From a virus, in the IMG/VR virus record IMGVR_UViG_3300044710_000064, positions 1 through 64,000 of that record: a stretch of DNA of 64,000 nt; one strand, 5' to 3'. Below the pieces are notes generated by a model that searched no databases, had not been told where the DNA came from, and saw only the letters and a list, made by a program, of their open reading frames with translations. Both the position numbers and the translations under genes were made by a program. Positions 1 to 7,324 of the stretch are shown here, one piece after another; position 1 is the first letter of the stretch; each line of letters opens with the position of its first letter.

Positions 1-255
1 AAGCCGCGCTGTCACAGTATACGGCAACCCGATGGTGGGTCTACCATCAGACGAACCGCTTAGACCCGCATCCCCCGAATGCTGGGTACTCGCAGCTGTC
101 TTCGTACCAATGGAAGGCCTGAAGACCCGCCAAGCCTGCTCGACTAGAGCGTAGATCGGGACACCGCTGTTTGCGCTCTCGACCAAGATTTCCTTGTGGA
201 CCCGAGGTGTCACCTTGAGATTTTTATTCGGCTTGTCTTCAACAGCTTCGGGCAT
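1..255 (-). CDS. Ribbon-helix-helix-like protein, partial
   Basis: An open frame runs from an ATG at 255 leftward off the window edge: 85 codons with no stop. GGAGAG lies a few bases upstream as a ribosome binding site. The N-terminal part (KVTPRVHKEILVESA, then a predicted helix) resembles a short DNA-binding ribbon-helix-helix protein; the rest is Ser/Gly/Thr-rich. It is divergent from the gene at 307 and shares a control region with it, which suits a regulator. The family call is by pattern only. Confidence 0.6.
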   Translation of the reverse strand, partial: MPEAVEDKPNKNLKVTPRVHKEILVESANSGVPIYALVEQAWRVFRPSIGTKTAASTQHSGDAGLSGSSDGRPTIGLPYTVTARL

Positions 256-267
256 GGATCTCTCCAA

Positions 268-283
268 AGATAGATTTATCTAT
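268..283. promoter_or_regulatory. Palindrome between divergent genes, candidate operator
   Basis: ATAGAT-TT-ATCTAT (270-283) is a perfect 6-bp inverted repeat with a 2-nt centre, between the start codons at 255 (minus) and 307 (plus). Downstream the motif ATCTTT/ATCTAT/ATCTT recurs to 306. The two flanking genes look like small DNA-binding proteins, so an autoregulatory operator is a reasonable inference. It is not proven. Confidence 0.4.
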
Positions 284-306
284 TGATCTTTTTATCTTTC
301 TATCTT

Positions 307-585
307 ATGATTCTGACTGTGCCGCAACACAATAACACTAACACACACACAACCCAGCCGGAACCCGAAGAAGAGGCGAAAGTGTCAGCGAAAGTACTGA
401 ACGAACGAGGGGATACAGAACTGACCCGTTTAACCGTGGAGATACCAACGGATTTGTGGGTGCGTTCAAAGTTGGTAATCGCCAAGTCTACCGAGAGGCT
501 GACGATGCGGGTGCTCATGTCTGAGGGACTTGAGATCCGGGTCTCTCAGATCGAGAAGGGTCTTGAGAAAGCAGGCGTGGCGTGA
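307..585 (+). CDS. Small ribbon-helix-helix-like protein
   Basis: 92 residues. The N terminus is low-complexity (Asn/Thr/Glu-rich). A beta strand plus two helices follows (LTRLTVEIPTDLWVRSKLV, then a helix ending near IEKGLEKAG), as in ribbon-helix-helix DNA-binding proteins. The frame opens at a TTG at 283, but ATG 307 is preferred. There is no Shine-Dalgarno in front of 307, so the message may be leaderless. The end overlaps the next gene's GTG start by 4 bp. Probably an early regulator. Confidence 0.55.
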   Translation: MILTVPQHNNTNTHTTQPEPEEEAKVSAKVLNERGDTELTRLTVEIPTDLWVRSKLVIAKSTERLTMRVLMSEGLEIRVSQIEKGLEKAGVA

Positions 586-902
586 AAACACAACTAGAAG
601 AAAAGTCCGTGACCATTCCCCAGCCGGAAGTACGCGAGGCTATCGACCTCACGCCGCGACTGGCCACTATCAACGAAATGCAGATCGCCGTCGAGCGCGA
701 GATTCAGATGATTCACGAAGGCGTGCTTCCGGTGGACAAAGGACGCGTCATCCAGGGAATGCGGCGGCTTCAGTATCGCGGTGTCGAGTTAAGTCTGAGT
801 GCGGCGCGGCTCGATCGGAGCTTGACGCAAACGGCGCTAAAGCAGTTTCGGTCTCTCCCTCCGGTGACCGAAGCACCAAAAGATGGAGGCGAAACCAAGT
901 GA
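582..902 (+). CDS. Hypothetical early protein
   Basis: 106 residues from a GTG at 582 that overlaps the previous stop (GTGA). Predicted mostly helical and charged (EMQIAVEREIQMIHEG, then RRLQYRGVELSLSAARLD). No family is recognised. The GTGA overlaps at both ends support it as a real member of the operon. Confidence 0.6.
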   Translation: MKTQLEEKSVTIPQPEVREAIDLTPRLATINEMQIAVEREIQMIHEGVLPVDKGRVIQGMRRLQYRGVELSLSAARLDRSLTQTALKQFRSLPPVTEAPKDGGETK

Positions 903-1273
903 AGCGGTCGGCCCAAACTTCGCAAGTTGATACTTTACGCAGCGGTAACATTGAACGCCTTGCGACCTCACAGGACGTGGCTGCTTTACGTGACAACACC
1001 GCATATTTCTCTACGCAGCAGCACCACCATACAGAGTTGGTTCGCTCGCAACAATGCGGCGAATTACGATCCCTCGGCTCCAGCTCCCATCAAGCGGCTG
1101 ATCCACACAGCGTCCGGTTCAATAAGGCGGCACCGCCAATCTCGACGCAATTTGACCCAGCGGCGAACTGGAATCCCATCGGACAACACATTATTTGGCG
1201 GCAAGATTATACTGCGCGTGATTATACGGCACGCAGCGGACGTGACACAGCGGTTGGATCGGATCGTATGTGA
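899..1273 (+). CDS. Hypothetical Gln/Ser-rich protein
   Basis: 124 residues if read from the GTG at 899, which overlaps the previous TGA as GTGA, the coupling seen one gene earlier. Composition is rich in Gln, Ser, Arg and His, and the C terminus carries a short duplication (DYTARDYTAR). Two other frames are also open here (927-1301 plus and a minus-strand frame), so the reading frame is chosen by start coupling only. No family is recognised. Confidence 0.4.
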   Translation: MKRSAQTSQVDTLRSGNIERLATSQDVAALRDNTAYFSTQQHHHTELVRSQQCGELRSLGSSSHQAADPHSVRFNKAAPPISTQFDPAANWNPIGQHIIWRQDYTARDYTARSGRDTAVGSDRM

Positions 1274-1339
1274 TTGCGCTGAACAAGACGGAGCGGCTTG
1301 ATTTGACAGCACGGGACTCCACAAAATAAGGCGGCAAAA

Positions 1340-2221
1340 ATGGACTCAAAACGAAAAACGGAGGCATTCACCTTCGAGGATCTGACAAAGCGCTACCAGG
1401 CTATGACTGTAGAAGTCTATGCCGAATGCGTGACGGTAACGGACATGGTCGGAGGGCAACCGGCGGGCGATAAAGAAATCGAAGCATTCGTCCGCCATCA
1501 GATGAAAGTCACTGACCCGCAAGCAGTCGCGGAAGAAGTGGCTCGGATCAAAGCGCACGAGTTGGGAACAGTGCGTCCGGTAGCTCCCGAAGGTGCAGAG
1601 CTTGACGTCACGGAAAAGAGCGCAGTGAATCTCATCCGTCGCGACGATCATGGTCCCTGGCTTGGCGATTGGATGGTCAAGGCCTGCATCAAGAACTCAA
1701 GCTCCAGGATTGGGATCTTCCGGCAGAAGATCGGGACCAAAGGCGACATGGCCGAGATGGGTCAAGTCCGAGCGGCTGGAGTTTCGTGCTTTGAGATTCC
1801 AGGGGCAGACAACCTGAACAGGATCTATCTCAGGAACTCCGCTGGAAATGGGCCGGCTCCGACCAATTTGGAAACCTTTCGCGGCAAGGTTTCAACTCCC
1901 AACGGGGCGCAAAGTATTCTTACGGTGGCCGAAGTTGCCGCGCCCGGAGCGCGCTTTGAATTCTCGTTCCGGTTCTTCGACGCAAAGACCACCATTGAAG
2001 ACGTCGCGGACATTTTCTCCGGCGCAATGATTATCGGCCTGGGGAGTGCCCGTTCTTTGGAGCGCGGCAAGTTTCGGATCGAACGGCTCACGGTGGCGTT
2101 CCCCGAAAGCAAAAGGGCGAAAAAGGAAGTCTCGAAAAAGGACTTGGATGCCGCTGCCGAGCGCGTTGAATCCGCCGTAGCCGAACCGCAACACGTGAAC
2201 GGAGAGGCGGCGCACGCATGA
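1340..2221 (+). CDS. Conserved phage protein with RAMP-like glycine loop
   Basis: 293 residues. An early MVGGQPAGDKEIEAFV block and a central LIRRDDHGPWLGDWMVKACI block are followed by a beta-rich half and a glycine loop, GLGSARSLERGKFRI, at 233-247. This matches a phage family I recall that ends in a GLGxxRxxGxGRF loop, and that loop resembles the one in RAMP (Cas5/Cas7/Csm3-type) folds. The last 45 residues are a charged helical tail. Function unknown; RNA binding is only a hypothesis. No other cas gene is nearby. Confidence 0.6.
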   Translation: MDSKRKTEAFTFEDLTKRYQAMTVEVYAECVTVTDMVGGQPAGDKEIEAFVRHQMKVTDPQAVAEEVARIKAHELGTVRPVAPEGAELDVTEKSAVNLIRRDDHGPWLGDWMVKACIKNSSSRIGIFRQKIGTKGDMAEMGQVRAAGVSCFEIPGADNLNRIYLRNSAGNGPAPTNLETFRGKVSTPNGAQSILTVAEVAAPGARFEFSFRFFDAKTTIEDVADIFSGAMIIGLGSARSLERGKFRIERLTVAFPESKRAKKEVSKKDLDAAAERVESAVAEPQHVNGEAAHA

Positions 2222-2253
2222 AAGTCTGGGTCGTATATGGAGCAATCGCATGA
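2218..2253 (+). CDS. 11-codon overlapping minigene
   Basis: ATG at 2218 overlaps the stop of the preceding gene (ATGA). Its own TGA overlaps the ATG of the next gene at 2250 (ATGA again). It encodes MKVWVVYGAIA. The double overlap would let terminating ribosomes pass coupling from one gene to the next. It may be a coupling device rather than a functional peptide. Confidence 0.3.
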   Translation: MKVWVVYGAIA

Positions 2254-2582
2254 CTCGCAGAACTTTATTCTCGCTTCTGTCTGCGCTACTTGGAGCGCTC
2301 CGTTTGAAATCTGCGGAAACTCCAAAGGCTACCGCAGTGGATGTCCAAAAGGATGCGCTTACGGTGCACTACCAAGTTTGCACCTGCGCAGAGGAGGCCG
2401 CTTTGTATTACGGCTCGATTGATATGTGGGGCCTCGCCTGCCACAACTGTCCCTACATTCGGTTCTCGTCCCTGACCTTCTCAAAAGCAGACAGAGTAGC
2501 TTTTAGCTTTAATCCGGCAGAGTTCCAACGCCTGCAAAACGGTGAGTGGGTGAGCCCGAAAGAAACGGAGCGTGGCGCATGA
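2250..2582 (+). CDS. Small exported protein, hypothetical
   Basis: 110 residues with a possible Sec signal: basic MTRR, then LFSLLSALLGALRL, with cleavage near SAE. The mature part contains CTC and LACHNCPY cysteine pairs that could bind metal or form disulfides. ATGA overlaps on both sides tie it to its neighbours. No family recognised. Confidence 0.55.
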   Translation: MTRRTLFSLLSALLGALRLKSAETPKATAVDVQKDALTVHYQVCTCAEEAALYYGSIDMWGLACHNCPYIRFSSLTFSKADRVAFSFNPAEFQRLQNGEWVSPKETERGA

Positions 2583-3082
2583 AACTCGCAATCCTGCTTT
2601 TTGCGACCGTCGCAACCTTCGGCGAGCCTCTGCTCACCTTCCCCATCGGCTCACCCGAAGACGTCCGGTTCTTCGACGAAGACTTGCTCGACGTCGGCCT
2701 GGAATTCCCACAAGAGCCGGGCGCCTACTTCGGGAACGCGCAACAGACGGTAATCTGCATCCCATCGCTACTCAATCCAGCGGATCAGGAATGCAGCACA
2801 AAGGCAGAGCCCTGGACCCAGCACTGGGTTGTGGGCGTGAGCGTACAGCCAACCGTGACAGTGCCACCCCACGCCCCCCCACCCGCCCCGCCGCCAGTTG
2901 TCACTACTCCCGAGCCCGTGATGCTCTGGCTGCTGCTGGTGATGATTGCCGCGATGGTGACCTGGAGACGGCAGCTTGGACGTAAGGTGAGGGAAACGAT
3001 CCGCCACTTCCTCTTTCGGTATTCCCGCACTTATCGGATATATCGGATTCGCGCGCGGCTGAGTGAGGCGAGTCATGGTTGA
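2579..3082 (+). CDS. Exported Pro-rich protein with PEP-CTERM-like segment
   Basis: 167 residues from ATG 2579, which overlaps the previous TGA. Residues 1-15 form a signal peptide (MKLAILLFATVATFG). A proline stretch (about 95-107) precedes TTPEP (109-113), a transmembrane helix (115-127) and WRRQ, the tripartite pattern of PEP-CTERM sorting signals. Unlike a classical PEP-CTERM, about 38 basic residues follow the WRR. It is probably an inner-membrane or envelope protein. The C-terminal frame overlaps the start of the next gene. Confidence 0.55.
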   Translation: MKLAILLFATVATFGEPLLTFPIGSPEDVRFFDEDLLDVGLEFPQEPGAYFGNAQQTVICIPSLLNPADQECSTKAEPWTQHWVVGVSVQPTVTVPPHAPPPAPPPVVTTPEPVMLWLLLVMIAAMVTWRRQLGRKVRETIRHFLFRYSRTYRIYRIRARLSEASHG

Positions 3083-3689
3083 GACAAATTGGGTATCGGA
3101 TAGCCGTGGCAATCAGTGCTCGGCGGAATATTTTGGATCGGAAGAGGCAGCGCGAAAAGCTCTCGATTCGCTTGAGGATTGCAATAATTGTGAGAACTGC
3201 TCCGACTGCTCCCGCTGCTCCCGCTGCTCCGACTGCTCCGGCTGCTCCGACTGCTCCGACTGCTCCGGCTGCTCCCGCTGCTCCGGCTGCTCCGACTGCT
3301 CCGACTGCTCCGGCTGCTCCCGCTGCTCCCGCTGCTCCGGCTTAAAAAACGCTGCTCCGGTGGAAACGGGAGAAAAACCGATTATCCCCATCGTGCCGGT
3401 AGTTAAAGATTTGCATCGCAAGATTTATGAAGGTGCGAGTCATCCGGGCGCGCTGGCAATGGATTCGTGGCACACCTGCGAAAAGACCCATTGCCGTGCT
3501 GGCTGGGTAATCGCCTTGGCTGGACCGGCCGGACGCGAACTCGAAAAGTTCTTTGATACGCCCTTGGCCGCGATGAAAATTTACGATGCCAGCTGCCCTG
3601 GTTACACGATCAATCCAGCGCGATTCTTTGACGATAACGATACGGCTTTGGCCGATATGAAAGCTCTCGCGGAGGCGAGCCATGGTTGA
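3075..3689 (+). CDS. Cys-Ser-X repeat protein with WHTCxxxHCRAGW domain
   Basis: 204 residues. Residues 42-89 are 16 consecutive Cys-Ser-Asp/Arg/Gly triplets. The C-terminal domain carries LAMDSWHTCEKTHCRAGW and later FFDDNDTALADMKALAE. Phage relatives that I recall place this domain after pentapeptide-type repeats, so the CSX array may replace a repeat helix. The cysteine spacing suggests metal binding or a solenoid. Start ATG 3075 overlaps the upstream gene by 8 bp. Function unknown. Confidence 0.65.
   Translation: MVETNWVSDSRGNQCSAEYFGSEEAARKALDSLEDCNNCENCSDCSRCSRCSDCSGCSDCSDCSGCSRCSGCSDCSDCSGCSRCSRCSGLKNAAPVETGEKPIIPIVPVVKDLHRKIYEGASHPGALAMDSWHTCEKTHCRAGWVIALAGPAGRELEKFFDTPLAAMKIYDASCPGYTINPARFFDDNDTALADMKALAEASHG
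3198..3341 (+). repeat. 16 tandem 9-bp units in the CSX gene
   Basis: Sixteen in-frame copies of TGCTCC(G/C)(A/G)C encode the Cys-Ser-X array. The variation is confined to the third codon of each unit, which alternates among Asp, Arg and Gly. Such an array can expand or contract by slippage in steps of three residues. Confidence 0.9.
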
Positions 3690-3840
3690 AGTCCGTTACG
3701 GAATTCCAACCCGCATCACTCTGACGGTAGAAGCGCTGGATCAAACCGATTGGCCAATATGGGCGCACGTCTGTGACTTGATCGAGACGATGTTCAAGCA
3801 TCCCGACCGAATCGAAATAAACTCACTGAGGATTGTATGA
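3682..3840 (+). CDS. Small hypothetical protein
   Basis: 52 residues starting MVEVRYGIPTRITLTVEALD, overlapping the previous gene by 8 bp and the next by 4 bp (ATGA at 3837). The overlaps on both sides support translation. No family recognised. Confidence 0.55.
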   Translation: MVEVRYGIPTRITLTVEALDQTDWPIWAHVCDLIETMFKHPDRIEINSLRIV

Positions 3841-4223
3841 CCCACATTCAAGAGCTGAAACAACCGATCCGCAAATGGCTCGCACTCTTTCCCGATGAAC
3901 GGCTGGCCGCTTTGTTTGCGCATGCGCAGGACGGGAAGCTGAAGTTTTGCAGTTGCTGTTGTCTTGCTGGAGCGATAAATGCCCCGCACGCGCTTTCGGA
4001 GGGTTTCGTTAGTGGATCAAATCATCTCTGGGACGCCCGTCATGACTATCCCGAGGCTGCACCAGCAGAGGGCGCATTCCTAGAAGTCGGTTTCTTGGGA
4101 CCCTTCAAGGATCGTCGGCGCTTTATCATTCCACTTATTCGCTCGGAGATGTGGCAACGGGAGCGCCGCAATCGCGCAACCGCGGACCTTGAAGAGAGCG
4201 AGATGGAGCACGCGCGCCGATGA
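3837..4223 (+). CDS. Hypothetical protein with Cys cluster
   Basis: 128 residues. A helical N terminus (IRKWLALFPDERLAALF) is followed by a KFCSCCCLAGAI cysteine cluster, and the C terminus is charged and helical. Start ATG overlaps the previous stop, and the end overlaps the HNH gene at 4220. No family recognised; the cluster may bind a metal. Confidence 0.6.
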   Translation: MTHIQELKQPIRKWLALFPDERLAALFAHAQDGKLKFCSCCCLAGAINAPHALSEGFVSGSNHLWDARHDYPEAAPAEGAFLEVGFLGPFKDRRRFIIPLIRSEMWQRERRNRATADLEESEMEHARR

Positions 4224-4672
4224 ACCCTAATCCCTTCACGCTCCTGAAGCGAACGCCCGTGAAAAAGCGCCGCTCGAAGCTTCGCCGCGGCCGAGTGGTA
4301 GACGTCCCATATCTCCGGTGGATGCATACGCACGGCTGCCTCGTTGAGGGGAAGCGTTCCCCTTGTATCGGAACAATCACCGTTCACCACTTCAGGGAGT
4401 TTGGTAATCCTAAAAACGACCGGCGCACGCTCACGCTTTGCCAGGGGCATCACCAGGAAGCTTTCGGTCCCGACTCCATCGAGAGACTCGGCAAGGCGAA
4501 GTGGCAGGCAAAGTTCGGCATCAACATCCAGCTTGAAATAGCCCGGTATAACGAGGCTTATGTGATCGAGACCCAGATGGTCTCCCCAGTCCCGAAGCCG
4601 GATGAGCCGGCGTACAAGCATGAAGCCGGGGTGACGCGCGAGCGGATGGAGTGGAAGGAGTTGTACGGATGA
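4220..4672 (+). CDS. DUF968/Ref-like HNH endonuclease
   Basis: 150 residues. The core reads CLVEGKRSPC, then TVHHFREFG, then RTLTLCQGHHQEAF. This paired Cys / HH / CxxxHH arrangement is that of small phage HNH nucleases of the DUF968 or RecA-dependent Ref type. A basic N terminus (KKRRSKLRRGR) would favour DNA contact. Likely role: nicking or processing DNA in recombination or packaging. Its position in the early recombination block fits. Confidence 0.65.
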   Translation: MNPNPFTLLKRTPVKKRRSKLRRGRVVDVPYLRWMHTHGCLVEGKRSPCIGTITVHHFREFGNPKNDRRTLTLCQGHHQEAFGPDSIERLGKAKWQAKFGINIQLEIARYNEAYVIETQMVSPVPKPDEPAYKHEAGVTRERMEWKELYG

Positions 4673-4899
4673 ACACCGTCTGCCAGGAATGCGCAGTGCG
4701 GTTTGAATCGAAGACTGGCCGAAGGAAATATTGCTCTGGAAGGTGCGCCGTGAGCGCATGGAGAAGGCAAAACCCAGAAGCTGAAGCCAATATTAAGAAT
4801 CGCCACTTGGCAACAAGAAAACGATATTCTCCAGCGGAAATGAAGCATCGTGATGCAAATATGTTCGCCGATTTACGAGAGCGAGGAATACTTGACTGA
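4669..4899 (+). CDS. Small zinc-finger protein
   Basis: 76 residues from ATG 4669, which overlaps the upstream TGA. The N terminus CQEC...KYCSGRCA is a four-cysteine zinc knuckle of the kind found in many small phage and transposon proteins. The rest is basic and helical. Probably a nucleic-acid or protein adaptor; function unknown. Confidence 0.6.
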   Translation: MNTVCQECAVRFESKTGRRKYCSGRCAVSAWRRQNPEAEANIKNRHLATRKRYSPAEMKHRDANMFADLRERGILD

Positions 4900-5108
4900 T
4901 GACTGCTCCACTCACCGGCATTTCCAACTCCGCCATCTATGCCGAAAAGGGTCATAACTTCTGCCGGTGCGGAAAGGCAAAGACGCCAGGGAAAACGTTT
5001 TGCAGGGAGTGTTATTACAAGCTCTCGCCAAAGATGCGGGATCGGCTTTATGAAAGTCATGGCTACTTGGAAACTTACCGCGAAGCCATTGCAATTCTAG
5101 ATAGCTAG
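4899..5108 (+). CDS. Small zinc-ribbon protein
   Basis: 69 residues, start sharing one base with the upstream stop (TGATG). CRCGKAKTPGKTFCRECY forms a CxC...CxxC zinc ribbon, followed by helix KLSPKMRDRLYE. Similar short proteins occur in many temperate phages beside recombination genes. Function unknown. Confidence 0.6.
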   Translation: MTAPLTGISNSAIYAEKGHNFCRCGKAKTPGKTFCRECYYKLSPKMRDRLYESHGYLETYREAIAILDS

Positions 5109-5134
5109 TTTTTGAAGAGGAAGGATACTTACTT

Positions 5135-6328
5135 ATGTCGAGCGAAGTTGTTCACATTCCACGCGGTGGAGACATTGTACGCGCGGAAGATTTCATGCCT
5201 TTGATGACCGTCGCCCAGGCGGTCAGCAAGAAGGAACAGATCAACGCATTTATCGCCGGCGTGATGACCGAAGGCGAAGACTACGGGCACATGCCCGGCG
5301 AGAACCGCAAGGAAAAGCGGAAAGTGCTCCTAAAGCCCGGCGCTGAAAAACTCTGCTCCATCTTTGGATTCGCGCCCCGCTATGAGGCCGAGCAGATCAT
5401 TGAAGACTGGACTGGCCGGGAGCATGGCGGAGAGCCGCTGTTCTACTACCGCTACAAATGCTCTCTCTATCGCGGCGATCGCTGCATGGGGGAAGCGGTC
5501 GGTTCGGCGAATTCCTGGGAAGCGAAACACCGATACCGATGGGTCGGAGCGGATCAGCTTCCGTCTGGAATCGACAAATCCAAGATGGTATCGAAAGGCA
5601 GCAAGCGTGTGACGTTCGAACCGCAGTTTGCCATCAAGGCTCGGGACACCACGGGGAGATATGGCAAGCCGGATTCCTATTGGGACAGTTTCGAGAAAGC
5701 CATCGCGGAGGGGGCCGCAACACAGGCCATCAAAAAGAGCCAAGCCGGAAAGGAAATGTCTGGCTGGGAAATGGAAATCGACCAAACCTTATACCGCCTT
5801 CCGAATCCGGACTCCGCCGATGTGGTGAACACCTGTCAGAAGATGGCACAGAAGCGCGCGCTGGTCGCCGCAGTCCTCATCGTTACGAATTGCTCCGACG
5901 CGTTCACGCAAGACCTGGAAGACGCGGTCGAAGAACCCAGTCACCAACGAAACACTCCCGACCAACAGGCGGACCTAGCTGAAAAGCGCGTAGCTGAGGA
6001 GAAAGCCAAGACCGAGTCCGAAACACCAAAGGAGCTGAAAGTCTTCTTCGAAGCCATCGACAAAGATCCATCACGGAGCGTGGAAGCCTTCGAGCATTTG
6101 CGAAATGCACTCGGAGAAAAGGGCGGAATCAACGGCGTGAAAGCCTACGACGCCCTGGAGCGTACCTTTACTTCCAAGTACCCGCGCGGCACGGCTGACA
6201 AGGGAGTTCTCAAGGGCCTGGTACGCCAACTCTGGGACGCGCTGCAAACGGTGATGATGCCTGAGCCGCCCAAGGACTCTTTCGATCAGCACATGAAGCA
6301 AGGCGAGCTTATCCCGGAGGCCAAATAA
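5135..6328 (+). CDS. Conserved phage protein, candidate recombination/annealing
   Basis: 397 residues. The conserved core has LLKPGAEKLCSIFGF, then YRYKCSLYRGD, ANSWEAKHRYRW and finally CQKMAQKRALVAAVL plus FTQDLED. I recall this block order from a widespread prophage family next to recombination genes. The KMAxKRAxVxA helix resembles the equivalent segment of ERF/Rad52-type annealing proteins. It sits just upstream of Gp157, a common neighbour of phage recombinases. Single-strand annealing is an inference. The C-terminal 130 residues are charged and variable. Confidence 0.55.
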   Translation: MSSEVVHIPRGGDIVRAEDFMPLMTVAQAVSKKEQINAFIAGVMTEGEDYGHMPGENRKEKRKVLLKPGAEKLCSIFGFAPRYEAEQIIEDWTGREHGGEPLFYYRYKCSLYRGDRCMGEAVGSANSWEAKHRYRWVGADQLPSGIDKSKMVSKGSKRVTFEPQFAIKARDTTGRYGKPDSYWDSFEKAIAEGAATQAIKKSQAGKEMSGWEMEIDQTLYRLPNPDSADVVNTCQKMAQKRALVAAVLIVTNCSDAFTQDLEDAVEEPSHQRNTPDQQADLAEKRVAEEKAKTESETPKELKVFFEAIDKDPSRSVEAFEHLRNALGEKGGINGVKAYDALERTFTSKYPRGTADKGVLKGLVRQLWDALQTVMMPEPPKDSFDQHMKQGELIPEAK

Positions 6329-6574
6329 GTGCCGGAAGAAAGAAGAGTTGATATCCACGACTGCCAGGATTGGCTACGCTCTGCTCCGCTCCAAGAGGTT
6401 CAGGAATTTGTGTGGTGGGCGCAAGGAGTTATTGACGGTAGGGTTGCAGCACAGCCAAAGCGAAAGACGCGGAGTGACGTCGGACAGAAGCGGCCACCCA
6501 ATCTGGAAATTCCATTCGACCGGGAGCAGGAGCAGATGCACGAGCCGATCGACTTGCGGGAGATCGCGAAATGA
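6329..6574 (+). CDS. Hypothetical protein
   Basis: 81 residues from a GTG immediately after the previous stop; ends with a 4-bp overlap into the Gp157 gene. One amphipathic helix (SAPLQEVQEFVWWAQGVIDG) and a charged tail. No family recognised. Confidence 0.55.
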   Translation: MPEERRVDIHDCQDWLRSAPLQEVQEFVWWAQGVIDGRVAAQPKRKTRSDVGQKRPPNLEIPFDREQEQMHEPIDLREIAK

Positions 6575-7320
6575 CTCCCACGACTGAGCGTCACGACCTC
6601 TCCCTCTTCGGCATAAAGCCCGAACTGATCGAGCTTCTAGAATTCCGCGAAGAGCTCATCGCTGATCCATCATTGCTCGGAGCGGAACGGGAAGAATCCC
6701 TCCAGGCAACTGAGGATCGCATCCGCGAATATGTGACGGCGGAAATCGAGAACGCCAACATTGCCCTGTACCTCCGGGAATTCGAAACGCGGGAGCAAGT
6801 CGCCATGGAGGAAAGCGCGCGGCAAAAGCTAAAAGCTAAAGCCTGGTCGGACAGGTACGAACGCCTGAAGATGCTTATCACGGCAGTAATGCTCCAGACT
6901 GGCCAGAAGCGTATCGAGGGAACCGGAGTAACGCTGAGTTTGCGGAAGTGCCCGGTCAGTGTGGATGTCGCCCAGCCGAATCTGGTGCCATCCGAGTTTA
7001 AGCGCGTCGAAGTGAGGATGAACTTAGCGCTGTGGGGAGAGATCCAGGCAGCGGCGGTAATGGGACGGCCAATCGCAAAGGAAGCCGCGGCAAAGATCCT
7101 CTCGGATGCCAAAGCCTACGATCCGGAGCCGATCAAGAGCGACATCGGAGACGTGCTTAAGAGCCAAGTCCAGTGCGATAAGTGCGAAGGAATCGGATAC
7201 GTGGTGGTCAGTCCGGGAGAGACGGAAGGCTGTAACGCATGTGGTGGAACTGGCAAAGTTACTGGTGCTGTGCCGGGTTGCAGATTGGTCTCTGACAAGA
7301 TGACGCTGCTGGTGAAATAA
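6571..7320 (+). CDS. Gp157-family protein with C-terminal zinc domain
   Basis: 249 residues. The body matches siphovirus Gp157: a long helical N-terminal half, then LKMLITAVMLQTGQKRIEG, VTLSLRKCPVSVDV and LVPSEFKRVEV. The Gp157 C terminus is followed by CDKCEGIGYV and CNACGGTGKV, a DnaJ-type CxxCxGxG zinc module not usual for the family. Gp157 is found near phage recombination genes and was first linked to phage resistance in Streptococcus thermophilus; its biochemistry is unsettled. Confidence 0.8.
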   Translation: MTPTTERHDLSLFGIKPELIELLEFREELIADPSLLGAEREESLQATEDRIREYVTAEIENANIALYLREFETREQVAMEESARQKLKAKAWSDRYERLKMLITAVMLQTGQKRIEGTGVTLSLRKCPVSVDVAQPNLVPSEFKRVEVRMNLALWGEIQAAAVMGRPIAKEAAAKILSDAKAYDPEPIKSDIGDVLKSQVQCDKCEGIGYVVVSPGETEGCNACGGTGKVTGAVPGCRLVSDKMTLLVK

Positions 7321-7324
7321 CCCA

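Noticed and set aside
530-901. Upstream part of a long frame reaching 1273
   Set aside because: Overlaps two coupled genes in another phase; only the part from GTG 899 is kept.
1340-2221. Cas protein of a CRISPR system
   Set aside because: Only a loop-level likeness; no other cas genes or arrays in the window and the rest of the protein matches a phage family.
3198-3341. Possible CRISPR-like array
   Set aside because: Units are 9 bp, contiguous, without spacers, and in coding frame.
3079-3421. Ala-Pro and Glu-Gln repeat proteins in other frames of the CSX array
   Set aside because: Frame shadows of the 9-bp tandem repeat; the CSX frame alone continues into a conserved domain.
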